NCBI GenBank assembly: GCA_977006965.1
Contig: OZ345365.1
Location: 2,046,001 to 2,110,000, forward strand
Source of the DNA: Phymatolithon calcareum
Taxonomy: Eukaryota; Rhodophyta; Florideophyceae; Hapalidiales
Direction: 5' to 3'
DNA length: 64,000 nt
The notes under the pieces were generated by a model. That model was given only the letters and a program-made list of their open reading frames with translations, ran no database searches and was not told where the DNA came from. Every line of letters begins with the position of its first letter. Position 1 is the first letter of the stretch. Below are positions 1-9,500 of this stretch, one piece after another. The translations under genes and the position numbers were made by a program.

Positions 1-371
1 TAAAACCATCTCTGATGTGAACCAACTCAAAACGTACCAGAAACAATAATTTTCGTGTAGGGCCTACCCTCCTTGACAAGGTACTTTTCACGCAATATCG
101 TTATACAGGGAGAGCTGGAGTGTCAGCTAGATACTGTATTCTATTATCAGCACAACGGTAACAGCTCTCCCGCGTCTCCTCTTCGCCGCGCAACAATCAG
201 GATCCTTCGGGTTTTAAAATGCTCTGGATATTCGAAAAGTGAATTTGTGTCATTGTTGCACACGCACAGCATGATTCAGTACGGTACACGTCGTCATTTC
301 AGCTTTTACTGTTGGCATCAAACATCTGAGTACCAGTTTTGTTTACGTAATTAAGTGGATTTATTGAAAAG
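1..371 (+). repeat. dispersed repeat R, copy 1 (left part)
   Basis: Non-coding repeat that also occurs at about 19,429-19,830 and 56,290-56,725 on the plus strand and 58,400-58,780 on the minus strand. A conserved internal inverted repeat (GGGAGAGCTG near 110, CAGCTCTCCC near 165) marks every copy. This copy is interrupted at about 343. An 11-bp repeat (CAGTTTTGTTT) at about 333 and 1,262 flanks a short insert that itself carries the solo-LTR-like element at 376. No protein is supported; the short ORFs here are shared only as DNA. Confidence 0.7.
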
Positions 372-375
372 GTAC

Positions 376-1233
376 TGTCGCGCGTACCAGCGCGAGCGTC
401 TTCCAGCAACAGAAACAGGGCAGCAGCCCAACCGCGGACAACAGCCGCGAGTTTACCTTAACGTAACAGTTTCACAAAACGAGCGAACAGCCCGATACCA
501 TTTCCAAACAACAACCGACCGACACAGATCGATAAACACAACAACAGCAACCGACCAACACAGATCGATAAAACAGCTCTAGAACTAACAACCCCCGGTC
601 CTCCCTTCCTTGTTCTAGCCCGTTCATGGTCCGAGCTTAAATACTCCACACCCACGACACGCGGGGAACTGCCCCGGCATCCTTCAGGGGTATGGCAGCG
701 GTCGCGTGAGCGCACAGCGACCGCACCAGAGCGACAAACATGTGCTCAAAACATCGCGTGCGCAATGGAAACACCAACCGGAGATCCCCTTCCGATACCC
801 AATTCAGGGCCACTGGCGGGCGCGGTCGACACGCGCACCGCCCAGTAATTACTCTTGTACACGACCGTGAAACTCACGTCGCCATCGCGCCACTGCCGTG
901 AGCGCTAGCACCGCCTCTTGCAAGATTCTCCATATCTGCGCCCAATGCTCCTCAGACCACCGCGCCCAATTCACTGTATCCGACCGCCTTGCGCATCCCA
1001 AGCCGTCATTCCCGGATACCCGCGGCCGTCCACACGCCACCTCGCGTATGCCATTTGCACGGACGCCACGAGTAAATTGTCGCGACAGCAAGCGCGGGGA
1101 ATCGCGGTTCGCAACCAAAGTCCATACGATAGTCCAACAGTTCCACGGTTCTAATGACTGTTACCCGCTCGATTGACACGTATGACACCCGCGATAGTCT
1201 TGCTTACAGGTACCAGGTTTCTTCTACGCAACA
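376..1233. mobile_element. solo-LTR-like element (TG...CA, GTAC target), copy 1
   Basis: An 858-bp element starting TGTCGCG and ending CGCAACA, flanked on both sides by GTAC (372-375 and 1,234-1,237). The body matches 38,887-39,690, where a paralogous empty site proves insertion. TG...CA ends, a 4-bp target duplication and no coding capacity fit a solo LTR of a Gypsy-like element. A Ginger-like MITE is the alternative. It contains a near-tandem duplication of about 32 bp (about 515-575) and a TTAAATA motif near 638. It is GC-richer than its surroundings. Confidence 0.75.
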
Positions 1234-1237
1234 GTAC

Positions 1238-1689
1238 CATGTATCCCAACTTGAACTTCCTCTCAGTTTTGTTTGCCATACCCGCCCCATTTGCACATAC
1301 ACAGCTGCATCAATCGCTTTGCAATCCAAAGTTTCGTCATCTTCCAACAATTAGATGGTTACGCACAGAGCGCCAGCAGCGCCATCATGCTCGAATGCTG
1401 AACATATCAACGCGCCTCAACAATTGAGGTTTTGGGAGCTTTTAAAATAAATCAACATATAACGCCCAGCCCCAGTCATGAATTGAGGCGTGTACGGAAG
1501 GCCCAATTACGGAAATCTGAATATGCTCGTGTATAGTATTTTTCACACAGTGCACACTGAGCACGTGTAGGTTCTGCAGAATAATAATGCGTTTCAAATA
1601 GCACTTGAAAGAAAATTCTCAATTGTGGGATATAAGTTTTATACGCACCCCAAACAGTTTTCCTTAAATAGAGCAACTCACATTCTTGA
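1238..1689 (+). repeat. end of repeat R and upstream leader of multicopy gene copy A
   Basis: 1,262-1,400 completes repeat R. 1,425-1,462 carries a GGGAGCTTTTAAAATAAA stretch identical to the 3' tail of the LINE fragment ending near 45,112. 1,485-1,689 matches, in reverse orientation, the DNA upstream of the small gene at 57,342-57,923. It includes GGGATATAAG near 1,627, a possible TATA region. The leader is then cut by the LINE at 1,690. Confidence 0.6.
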
Positions 1690-4123
1690 CCAAAGTCAAC
1701 CAGCGAAAGAGCGAGCAATACCAGGAATACATCTCTGAACTCGAAGAGAAAGATGGTCCAGCAGCGGTGAAGCAGCTAGCCAGGATGAAGAAAAAGATAA
1801 AAGGGAGAACAGCTCGCAACAAGATGATTGGAAAACCAATGAACCATGCATTATTCTCAGCACACATTTCGAGAACTTGCCACAGTACCGAAAAGTGGCA
1901 ACCTTGCCCCAGGAAATTCCGGTGTCCCGAAGGAATGAAGGAATCAATCGAAGAAGCCATTCGAAAGTCTCCAACTGGAAAAGCCCCAGGTGCGGACGAG
2001 ATCAAATCTGAAATGCTGAAGCTAGACGTACCTCTGAATGCGGAGGTTCTTACAGCCGTATGGGAAGCCTGTGGGAGGTGCGGAGACATGCAAATGTACT
2101 GGCAGAAGGCCCTATTGGTACCTATTCACAAGAAGGGACCACACCACGAACCTGAAAATTATCGCCCAATATCCCTGCTCAGTCATGCGAGGAAAGTTAT
2201 TGAAACGGCAATAGATAGTATGCTCCGCGGGGTTTACTCCAACCACTGGTTCCGAGCGAGAGTAAGTCCCAAAGAGATGCACGGCAAGGACGACCCAGGA
2301 TGGCGCTAAACTCGCCAAGGCGCTTCGGCGCAGACAAGACTGGGGACGTCAGTAACCCCCTCGCGTGGATCGCCGCGCGGCACGACAGACCCGGGAAGTC
2401 GCTAAACTCGCCCATGGCGCCATCGGCGCAGAAACGACTCGGGACGTCGCAAACTCCCATGTGCGTACCGTCGCTCGTCAAGAGACGGTATACTCTGCGT
2501 GGCAATAGAAGCGATATGATTTTCCCCCTCGAGATCTCTTCTGTGTCCAGAGGTAGGTTTTGGAGTTTTGCTGACTATGTCACTTTTAGCGAAATGGAGC
2601 TTTTGGGTTCCGATTGAGTCCTAGTGTCTCGCCAGAAGTGTTGCCCCAAGCGTCAGCAAATGCATTGGTAACACTATAATAAAAATTTCCTCTTCTCCTT
2701 CCAACCACTGGTTCCAACTCGGGTTCCAAAAAGGGAAAAGTACAGAACTCGCAATCCTAAGAGCCACGGAACTATTGAAAGGCCAGCAAAGGTGAGTAGC
2801 AGTACTGGACCTCAAGGCTGCATACGACACTGTCCCAAGAAAACATCTGGTGGCCAGAATGAGACAGGTACTGCCACCAAAGCTATGCGCTATGACGGAA
2901 GCATTCTTGACAACGTCCTGGGTGTCAACCATCGGAGATACTGATAAGAACTGGTTTCTAGTGGACAGAGGAGTACCACAGGGGTCCCCTCTCAGTCCAA
3001 GTCTATACAAAATCTGCATGGATGAGTTTGCGGAACACATGGGAGAAGTGCCAGAGATTGGGCCGACGTTCCTTCAAACCTCTTCGCAGACGACGTAATT
3101 CTTCTAGCGAAATCACCTTCCGCTCTGCAGGGATTGCTAGACAAAGCCACTCAATGGGACCAAGAACGAGGGATGACATGGAACACGAAACAAGGAAAAA
3201 GCGAGATACTTGAATCGGATGAGACAGCGGGCGTGACATTCCAGCTGGCTAATAAGGCCCTTGCACATGTCGCGGAAGTCACCTACCTCGGAGTATCCCT
3301 AGGACCGGAGGGGGTTACTGATACACTGATGTTGCAACGCGTCAAGAAGGCTAAGATCGCTCTGTACGAGTTCCGTGCACTAGGGGTATTCAAGAAGGGA
3401 ATTGGCGTACATAAATGCATCCAAGTATACAAGGCATTAATCCAGCCACGCTGGGAGTACGCTATGCACTTAACACCGTGGACAGAAAATGTCCAGAGCG
3501 TGGTCAAGGAAGTTGAACAAACGTTTTTCAGACAAGTCTTCGGGCCACTGGCACGAGGAAAGACGGGTAGACTTCGCCTAATATGTCGAATCCAAGCTGC
3601 TTCCCATCGACGGGAATATACTAGATTTCAAGATGCTGAGAAAGAGCATGGCGAAGAAAGAAAAGTTTCTGATGCAAATACCAGAGAGAAGAAATTCAGA
3701 AGAGCTTCAAGCCACAAGTAACGACATCACATCGATGGAAACCAGAGAACCGTTTGATGAAGCGATGAAGCACATAATAGCGAACCAATCTGCAGAAGAA
3801 CTACGATCAGCATTCCTGACAAAGGAAGGAGAGAGCCTTGAATCGAAGAGAAAGAGGAAAATTCCGTACGACAAGACAAGAAAACTCCCTGCAATACTCA
3901 AATTTCCACAACTGAATCACAGGCAACTGGCGGTTCAGTACGCCTTTGGAAGATTTCCCCAAGTGTCTACCACACTGATGGCAGATAGATTCGGAAACAA
4001 AGTCAGACAGCACATGGAGACCCTGGATCGCAACTTGTCAGTCTATGAACTCAAGGAAGACGACAGAGCGGCAACTGAGAAGGCATTACATGACCTTTTG
4101 CTCTTCAGCAAAAGCATCATCTA
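1690..4123 (+). pseudogene. LINE family 2 reverse transcriptase, broken
   Basis: Remnant of the LINE ORF. The frame runs 1,690-2,253, is broken by the nested SINE (2,254-2,699), resumes at 2,716, shifts frame near 3,060-3,090 just before the catalytic FADD, and shifts again near 3,630. It ends at a TAG near 4,122. Side-by-side reading with the intact frame at 50,624-52,381 (family 1) shows the same order of RT palm, thumb and C-terminal domain, but clearly diverged sequence, so this is a separate family. It cannot make a functional enzyme. Confidence 0.85.
2254..2699 (+). mobile_element. SINE-like element nested in the LINE
   Basis: 446-bp insertion flanked by a perfect 16-bp target duplication TCCAACCACTGGTTCC (2,238-2,253 and 2,700-2,715). 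The 3' end, with CAAGCGTCAGCAAATGC, TTGGTAACAC and AATAAAAATTTCC, is shared with copies at 7,987-8,181 (+) and, reversed, about 40,850-40,990 and 59,392-59,535. The 5' half holds two diverged copies of a roughly 110-bp GC-rich unit (CGCTAAACTCGCC). No ORF is convincing. Confidence 0.8.
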
Positions 4124-4464
4124 GAGTATTCAGCATGAAGAAGACCTGTACTGAAAGAAGAAGCGACGCCTCGAAACTGTTACGAAGAGCAATCAAAACA
4201 ACCGAACACATGCTAGGGTCCCAGATAGAATGCCAGATATAAGAGTAGAGCCGCCCTAGCGAGGACAGCACCTGAGGAAGCCCTGCCCGTATATTCGTAT
4301 GACTGCGGGGCTTTAAAAAAATTGCAATAAAAAAACTCACATTCTTGATCTGCACGGCAGCAAAGTTGCTTTGTGCTACCTGCTTCTTGCGCCGTACATT
4401 TTGCTCTATGTCACACGAAAAGCAGTAATTTTTCCATATTCCGCTTCTGCAAACCCCAAGAACA

Positions 4465-5432
4465 ATGGTTGTCAATGTGCAAGTCGCCGAGGACAGCAAT
4501 GTTGTTGTTGTCACTTGCTTTGTCCCCTCGTGGGGCTCGCAAGGCAGCGCTTTATTCTTAATTAACTTCTACTTAGATGACGGCAGATCGTTATTTCTGC
4601 GAGGTAATTAGGAAAGCACTCCTTCTTCTCTGCCTACCGCTCGACAACTCGATTCCACCCGGAGCAAGCGTGGTGGTTCCACGTTCCGCGAGTCCACGTG
4701 GACGGCCAGATCATTTGGACTCTACTCTTTAGCGCTCCCTTGTCTTCTTTACACGTATGATGCACTGTAATCCCTCCGTATCGACGACGGAAAAACCCGT
4801 AGGAGAAAACTGCGTCGGACTCTTCACGATAAACAGGCACACCCGAGATTCGAACCCGGAACTTTCTCTTGATCACATCTTAGCACAGCAATACCAATCT
4901 CTTACACCTCCTTGCGGAAGTTGAATGGGGAAAGTCCACCAACATATCAAGTTTTGTGCAAACCGGTGAAGGAGTTCAGCCATCATCAACTGGCATCCGC
5001 TTCTTACAAGGAGATGTGCGACACAGGTGTTAAGGAACATACAACGGCACGAAGGAGCAGTACATAAATTCGGTGCAGAGAAATGGACAAAATGCAGTGA
5101 ACAACCGTCAAATCTTGGAAAGAAGCGGTGTGCAGAATTTGGTTGCTGGATTTGGGACGGTTATCCAAGCGGCGCATTTGGGAGCTCTGCTACTTGGTGC
5201 TGGACACGCCACTGGTCTTTGGAGTGATTTCGCCTCTGACGACGTTGATACTGCGAACGCGATCGAATCAATGGCCATAGATACTTCTAACGCAACCGCC
5301 GAGGATTACGGCGTAGTTGACAATTCGACCATTGAGCCTGATGTATCTGAGATTGGTGACAATGGAGTCGCTGGTGATGCTGGAACAAATGTTGTAGATG
5401 CAGTAGTTGATTTCGTTTCTGGCATATTTTAA
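4465..5432 (+). pseudogene. small multicopy gene, copy A (disrupted)
   Basis: Paralogue of the intact 193-aa ORF at 57,342-57,923. The start MVVNVQVAED is present at 4,465. The frame is then split by a SINE (4,501-4,884) and resumes with NLLHLLAEVE. It hits a TAA at 5,031-5,033 where the other copies read a serine codon, and runs open to 5,432. The conserved core (GVQNLVAGFGTVI, then AAHLGALLLGAGHATG) and the acidic tail ending in TNVVDAVVDFVSGIF are preserved. I do not recognise the family. A hydrophobic stretch of about 28 residues followed by an acidic C-terminus suggests a membrane-associated or secreted protein, but this is inference. Confidence 0.75.
4501..4884 (-). mobile_element. tRNA-related SINE inserted in copy A
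   Basis: 384-bp insertion between 8-bp repeats ACAGCAAT (4,493-4,500 and 4,885-4,892). Read on the minus strand, it has a Pol III B-box-like GGGTTCGAATC (4,847-4,857) close to its 5' end and finishes in an (AAC)n tail (4,501-4,511). This suggests a tRNA-derived SINE truncated at the 5' end. Its 3' part (about 4,520-4,710) is related to repeats at about 44,139-44,370 and 61,270-61,490. The short TSD is atypical for the LINE-mobilised elements nearby. Confidence 0.6.
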
Positions 5433-5433
5433 T

Positions 5434-5989
5434 TTTTTTCCTTTCAAGTTTATTTAAAAGCCCCACAAACTTCCGAAGATATGGACAAGGCTTCCTCTGA
5501 TGCTACCTACCTTTGTGCAGCTCACGAAACGTCCACCAGTATGGCGGACGGGAAAACTCAGGACTCAAAGTAGTCCTATCTCAGTCCTCTACGGGATTGT
5601 TGGTGCTTGGACTCGACCACTTTTTGCCTTGCATTCTGCGGATTAATACAGGCCTTCTTCGTTCTCCATGCGTTCTATGAGTGTCTTGCTAAATAGTAAG
5701 AGCTCATCTAGCGCCTTTTCTGTTTCCAGTCGTTTTTCTCCTTCGAGTTCGTACCCTGCTAGCGTGCGTTCAAGGGTCTCCATATGCTCTCTGGCTCTGG
5801 TGCCGAATTCTTCAGTCATACTTGTTGTTGACACCTGTGGGAATCTGCCACAGGCATACTGCAGCGCGTGCTTCACCTTGGAGAACTTGAGGATTGCTGG
5901 CAATTCACTTGTCTTGTCGTATGGTATCTTTCTTTTCCGCTTCGATTCTAGGCAGTCTCCTTCCAGTTTCAGAAATTTCGGTCGAAGTG
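5434..5989 (-). mobile_element. 5'-truncated LINE, family 1, 3' fragment
   Basis: Minus-strand 3' end of the same LINE family as 50,574-52,597. The A-rich tail and the GGGGCTTTTAAATAAACTTG end lie at the left. The ORF remnant (5,643-5,903 and onward) reads PAILKFSKVKH, then ALQYACGRFPQVSTTSM. It is flanked by TTTTAAT (5,427-5,433 and 5,990-5,996). It landed right at the stop codon of multicopy gene copy A, separating it from its 3' flank. A 9- to 12-bp deletion removes residues RQL(A). Confidence 0.85.
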
Positions 5990-5996
5990 TTTTAAT

Positions 5997-6640
5997 GAAG
6001 AGGCAGTTCCTTGTATCTCCGCCGATAATTGCTTTTGTTCCTTCAGGACGATATGTCCACTATAAGAATTGAATTTTCTCACATATTTTGACTGATCAAT
6101 TCGTTTTGCTTGTTATTTCAATGTCTTGGCTATAGAGTTGTGTGCGAAACGACAGCTTTGTTTACCATAGGGTGAAAGGGACGGCCAAGAACTGAAAACG
6201 TTATTGCCTGTAGTGTGCACGGTCCAATGGATTAAGGTTACGGTAGTCTAGTATTCATAGCAAAGCTGTTCACCTGGATCCGACCTGCTTAGCAAGTAGC
6301 ACTCTCAGTGGCCGTTGTAAAGAGGTGCCTACCTTCAGTCTCAGCTTGCGTTTCGGAAAGGTGTCCCAGTGGACAACGAGGGGCTGTGCATGTGATGAGA
6401 GTTGTTGTTCCGGCCGATAAAGCAAGTGCTTCGAGATCGCCCATTGCCAACCGTTGAGCTGCGATTTAGAAAAGCTCTTTGTACATAAAATACTTTCCGG
6501 CTTGGAACACGATTAAGAGTATGCAGCAGCTCTACATATGCCCTGAATGTTTAGGCGCATTGATATTTTCAGCATCGAAGCATGATCGGGCTGCTGACGC
6601 TCTGTGCGTAACCAACTAGGTGTTGAAAGATGACGAAACC
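5997..6640 (+). repeat. 3' flank of multicopy gene copy A, then repeat R end
   Basis: No gene seen. 5,997-6,550 matches, in reverse, the flanks at 38,530-37,930 and 57,340-56,740, so the duplicated unit extends at least 550 bp past the small gene. 6,550-6,640 is the end of repeat R in minus orientation (compare 58,350-58,440), and the junction with unique DNA lies close to 6,640. Confidence 0.6.
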
Positions 6641-6751
6641 GCCCCTGCTGGACGCAAGGATGTTGACGTCCTCCGTGTTCCCAGCATTATACCCCTAGCC
6701 TCCGGTCGTCTATCCGAGCTTGTAGCGCTCGTCGCCTTGTACAAGCCCACA

Positions 6752-7718
6752 ATGCAGCCTCTGTCATTTTCGTCCCGGTTCGCCCACGCCTCGGTCGCGA
6801 TCCGCAAGGCGGGCGTCTGGCGCGTCACCGCCATCCTGTTTCCGCTCGTCTTCCTGATCTGCATTCTATCGAACGAAATTCTCTTCTCGAGCGTCCTCCG
6901 CTCAGATTCCCTCTCCTCGACAATTGTCCCGGGTAGCCCAAAGACAATCAACGCCACAACTGCGACACAGAGCGTGGCGGGCGATGCCGCAGCGGCCTTG
7001 TACGCGCGTTCCGTCACCCAGCAACGGGCGACAGCCATCGTGGTGCAGTGCTCTAATCCGTTCACCGCGGCCGGGACATTCAGATTGTGGGCGAAGTCGT
7101 TTTAGAGCTGTTTGCTCCGATGGAGAACCGAGATTCTTCAGCAGAGGTAACCAGGACCTGTTTTTATGGATGCATCACTGGCGTCATCTGCATCGCCGCG
7201 GCACGTATGTGGATATCTCGGCGAAGGAACCTGTCAGATTTTCTAATACCTACTTTTACGATCGGTGCTTGGGATGGAATGGGGTTTGCGTCGAGGCAGA
7301 GCCGATATTTCATCCTTTGCTCACGCGCTATCGTTCGTGCGCTCTTGTGTCGACTTGCGTGTCGGACCGTATGGAAAAGGTGGAACTTTCCGTGCGCGAC
7401 AGAAATATGGCGGAGCATCACATGCTCAACGTTACATGCCAGCGAACGACCGTGGCGCTCCGTGCGGTGATTGCCGGCGCTGTCACGCATATCGATATGT
7501 TGAGCTTGAGTGCTCAAGGTCGTGAATTTCGAGTGCTGTCTGGTATTGACTGGGAGAGGACGAAGATTAACGTTATTGTAATTGAGACTGTGTCTAGTGC
7601 CACAGAGAAGTTGTTCGAGATACTAGGATACAAGCAACTTTTGCAGTCAACGACGAATGCGAATACGACAGATTCCGTGTTTTTGCATAAAGACGTTATA
7701 TGGGGGAAACCTGCGTAG
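6752..7718 (+). pseudogene. FkbM-family methyltransferase-like membrane protein, frameshifted
   Basis: A type II membrane protein. From Met at 6,752, a short basic N-terminus is followed by a membrane segment (about residues 22-40, VWRVTAILFPLVFLICILS) and a stem ending at a stop at 7,103-7,105. In the next frame (about 7,090-7,718) the FkbM-like domain follows: NQDLFLWMHHWRHLH, GTYVDISAKEPVRFSNTYF, CLGWNGVCVEAEP, HIDMLSLSAQGREFRVLSG, then WGKPA and a TAG stop. FkbM proteins are SAM-dependent methyltransferases; similar membrane-anchored forms are abundant in red algae, where substrates are unknown. The SAM-binding glycines seen in bacterial FkbM are replaced here. A 1-nt shift near 7,090-7,105 separates anchor and domain, and no GT-AG intron explains it. 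It could also be an assembly error. Confidence 0.7.
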
Positions 7719-7986
7719 ATTAAATCTTGTAGGATGCGGTCTTTAGGTATTAAAAGAAAGATTAGGAAGTTCCGAAGTTCATTTATGCACATGGCGCGCC
7801 TTGGCCCAAATAATTTGGAGGTCTACTTTAGAAGCAGCTAAAGGACGGTATCCAAATCTTGAAGTATCAGCTCACACTGCTCTTGCGTCAGTAAGAGAAT
7901 CGTTTAGCACGCCTTTGCCAACATCGACAAAGACTATTCGCATCCCATACTGATACTTTCCTGAGGTCGCCTCTCCTGGACCTGCT

Positions 7987-8181
7987 AGTTCTCCCCCTCG
8001 AGGTCCCGAAGGAGACCAGAGGTGGGTTTTTATACTCCACTGAATGGTGTTACAGAAACAAAAAAGAAACTCTTCTTCTGACAGAATCGAGCCAAAACCT
8101 CTTGGCACTAGGACAGTTGTCCCAAGCGTCAGCAAATGCGTTTGTAACTTTTAAATAAAAATCTAACTTTCTTTCTTTCTG
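7987..8181 (+). mobile_element. SINE-like element, copy 2
   Basis: 195-bp insertion flanked by TCCTGGACCTGCT (7,974-7,986 and 8,182-8,194). The paralogous region at about 50,010 has the same target uninterrupted, so this is an empty-site-proven insertion. It shares GACCAGAGGT and the 3' end CAAGCGTCAGCAAATGCG...GTAACTTTTAAATAAAAATC with the element at 2,254-2,699. Confidence 0.85.
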
Positions 8182-9341
8182 TCCTGGACCTGCTTCAAAC
8201 TTGATACAGATTTTGCAGAGAAGTAAACACGAGCTGTCTTCTTGACTGCCGTTTTGAAGGTGCGGACTACTGCTGCGGCACTTCTTTCGGTGAGTGCTTG
8301 AAATGCACGAATGTTCGCGCCATCAACTATTCTGTAATCGGGTTCAAAAAAGTCGACATGTCATGACATCGCGTAGTACTTCTCGCGGCCTGCAGCTTAG
8401 TGAAGTCCGTGCTTCTGATATCATCTCGCGGGGCAACTAACCGCATTTAATTTGCGAGAGCAGTGGATTCTACGTTCCCTAACAGGCTATTGATCATTCT
8501 GAGGAAGTCCTGCAGGAATATATTGTTGGAATGCATCCTTCAGAATACTGGAGAGATTCGAAGTCACTGCCTACATAGGGTTATGCTGTGCAAGCCGGAG
8601 CGTACCGCATGACCTGAGAAATTCTACTAGCGCATGGCTCGGGGTGTGCGTCCCGAGACAGTGCCGTGCTCTCACTGCGCCGAATAGTCTTTTGAGTGTT
8701 CGTTCAAGTCGGCCATTATTTTTGCAGAGCGTTTGAACAACCAATAGTGTACGTTGAGAACTTGTGAACATTCCATATTTATGCCTTCACGAGCGTGTGC
8801 GTGCCGCAGACAATGAACGTCGAAAAGATTGTGGTTGCAGCGTGCGTAGTGCGCGTGTTATGTCTTTCGCTGAGAGTGTTAGTAATAGCTGTTCCGTCAT
8901 TGTTAAAGCACTTGCTTCATAAAAATAACGTAGATATTGACAACCCCCGCCAACGTCAAGCGCAGCTCTTCGCGCACATTGAAAAGGGTTGTAAACTGCT
9001 CTCTTTATTAGTTATATCTAACTCTAAACGGTATAAGCCGTGGAGCAAATGCGCACATGATAAGAGCACCTCACAATCAATGTAGAAAAACGTGCTCAGA
9101 ATGCACAAAATTTGATCCTCCGGTCTCATGCAACATAACATATCTCACTTCAGGAACTTGCCCGAGGCTTAGCAAAGAACGGTTGAAAAACCGTTCATCT
9201 GTGCATAGTGTAACGTCCCATTACGACACATGCATACGTTTAGGCTCCAGCATGGAGGATCAGAGCAGAACGAATTATTCACGAGTGCAGACATACACTT
9301 CGATGTTCATGCGGCAGTCTCGCTGCCCTAGACCGAAGCCG

Positions 9342-9348
9342 TATAAAT
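9342..9348 (+). promoter_or_regulatory. TATA box of alpha-amylase gene 1
   Basis: TATAAAT lies 153 bp before the chosen start codon. It is conserved in the paralogous copy (53,255-53,261) with the same spacing to the start, within a stretch where surrounding bases have diverged. No transcription start can be read directly. Confidence 0.5.
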
Positions 9349-9500
9349 TGCGCTGATTTCATTCCAGACGATAGAGATCGAAACAATCCGGGACCATCGA
9401 CAATACCTCTTTCAAATACCATCTGCCCGCCAAGAGCGCAATTTTACCCATGCCTTCGTCAAAGCGGACCGCAGGCGCACTGCCTTCAGTCAACCAAAGG

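Larger units (their letters stand above)
1690..4333 (+). mobile_element. 5'-truncated LINE, family 2, with nested SINE
   Basis: Non-LTR retrotransposon copy bounded by the 15-bp target duplication AACTCACATTCTTGA (1,675-1,689 and 4,334-4,348), ending in GGGGCTTTAAAAAA and an A-rich tail. It encodes the C-terminal two thirds of a reverse transcriptase: NYRPISLLSHARK, then LDLKAAYDTVPR, RGVPQGSPLSPSL and an FADDV box near 3,085. A conserved post-RT region (KRKIPYDKTRKLPAILKFP) follows. The endonuclease part is missing because of 5' truncation. It sits in the leader of multicopy gene copy A. Confidence 0.9.
7719..9500. other. gene-free flank: SINE insertion and amylase 5' region
   Basis: 7,719-7,973 has no recognisable feature. 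7,987-8,181 is a SINE. 8,195-9,500 is the upstream region of the amylase gene and is paralogous to 50,025-50,573 plus 52,598-53,413, where a LINE was inserted. The short ORFs across this stretch are not conserved as proteins between the two copies. Confidence 0.6.
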
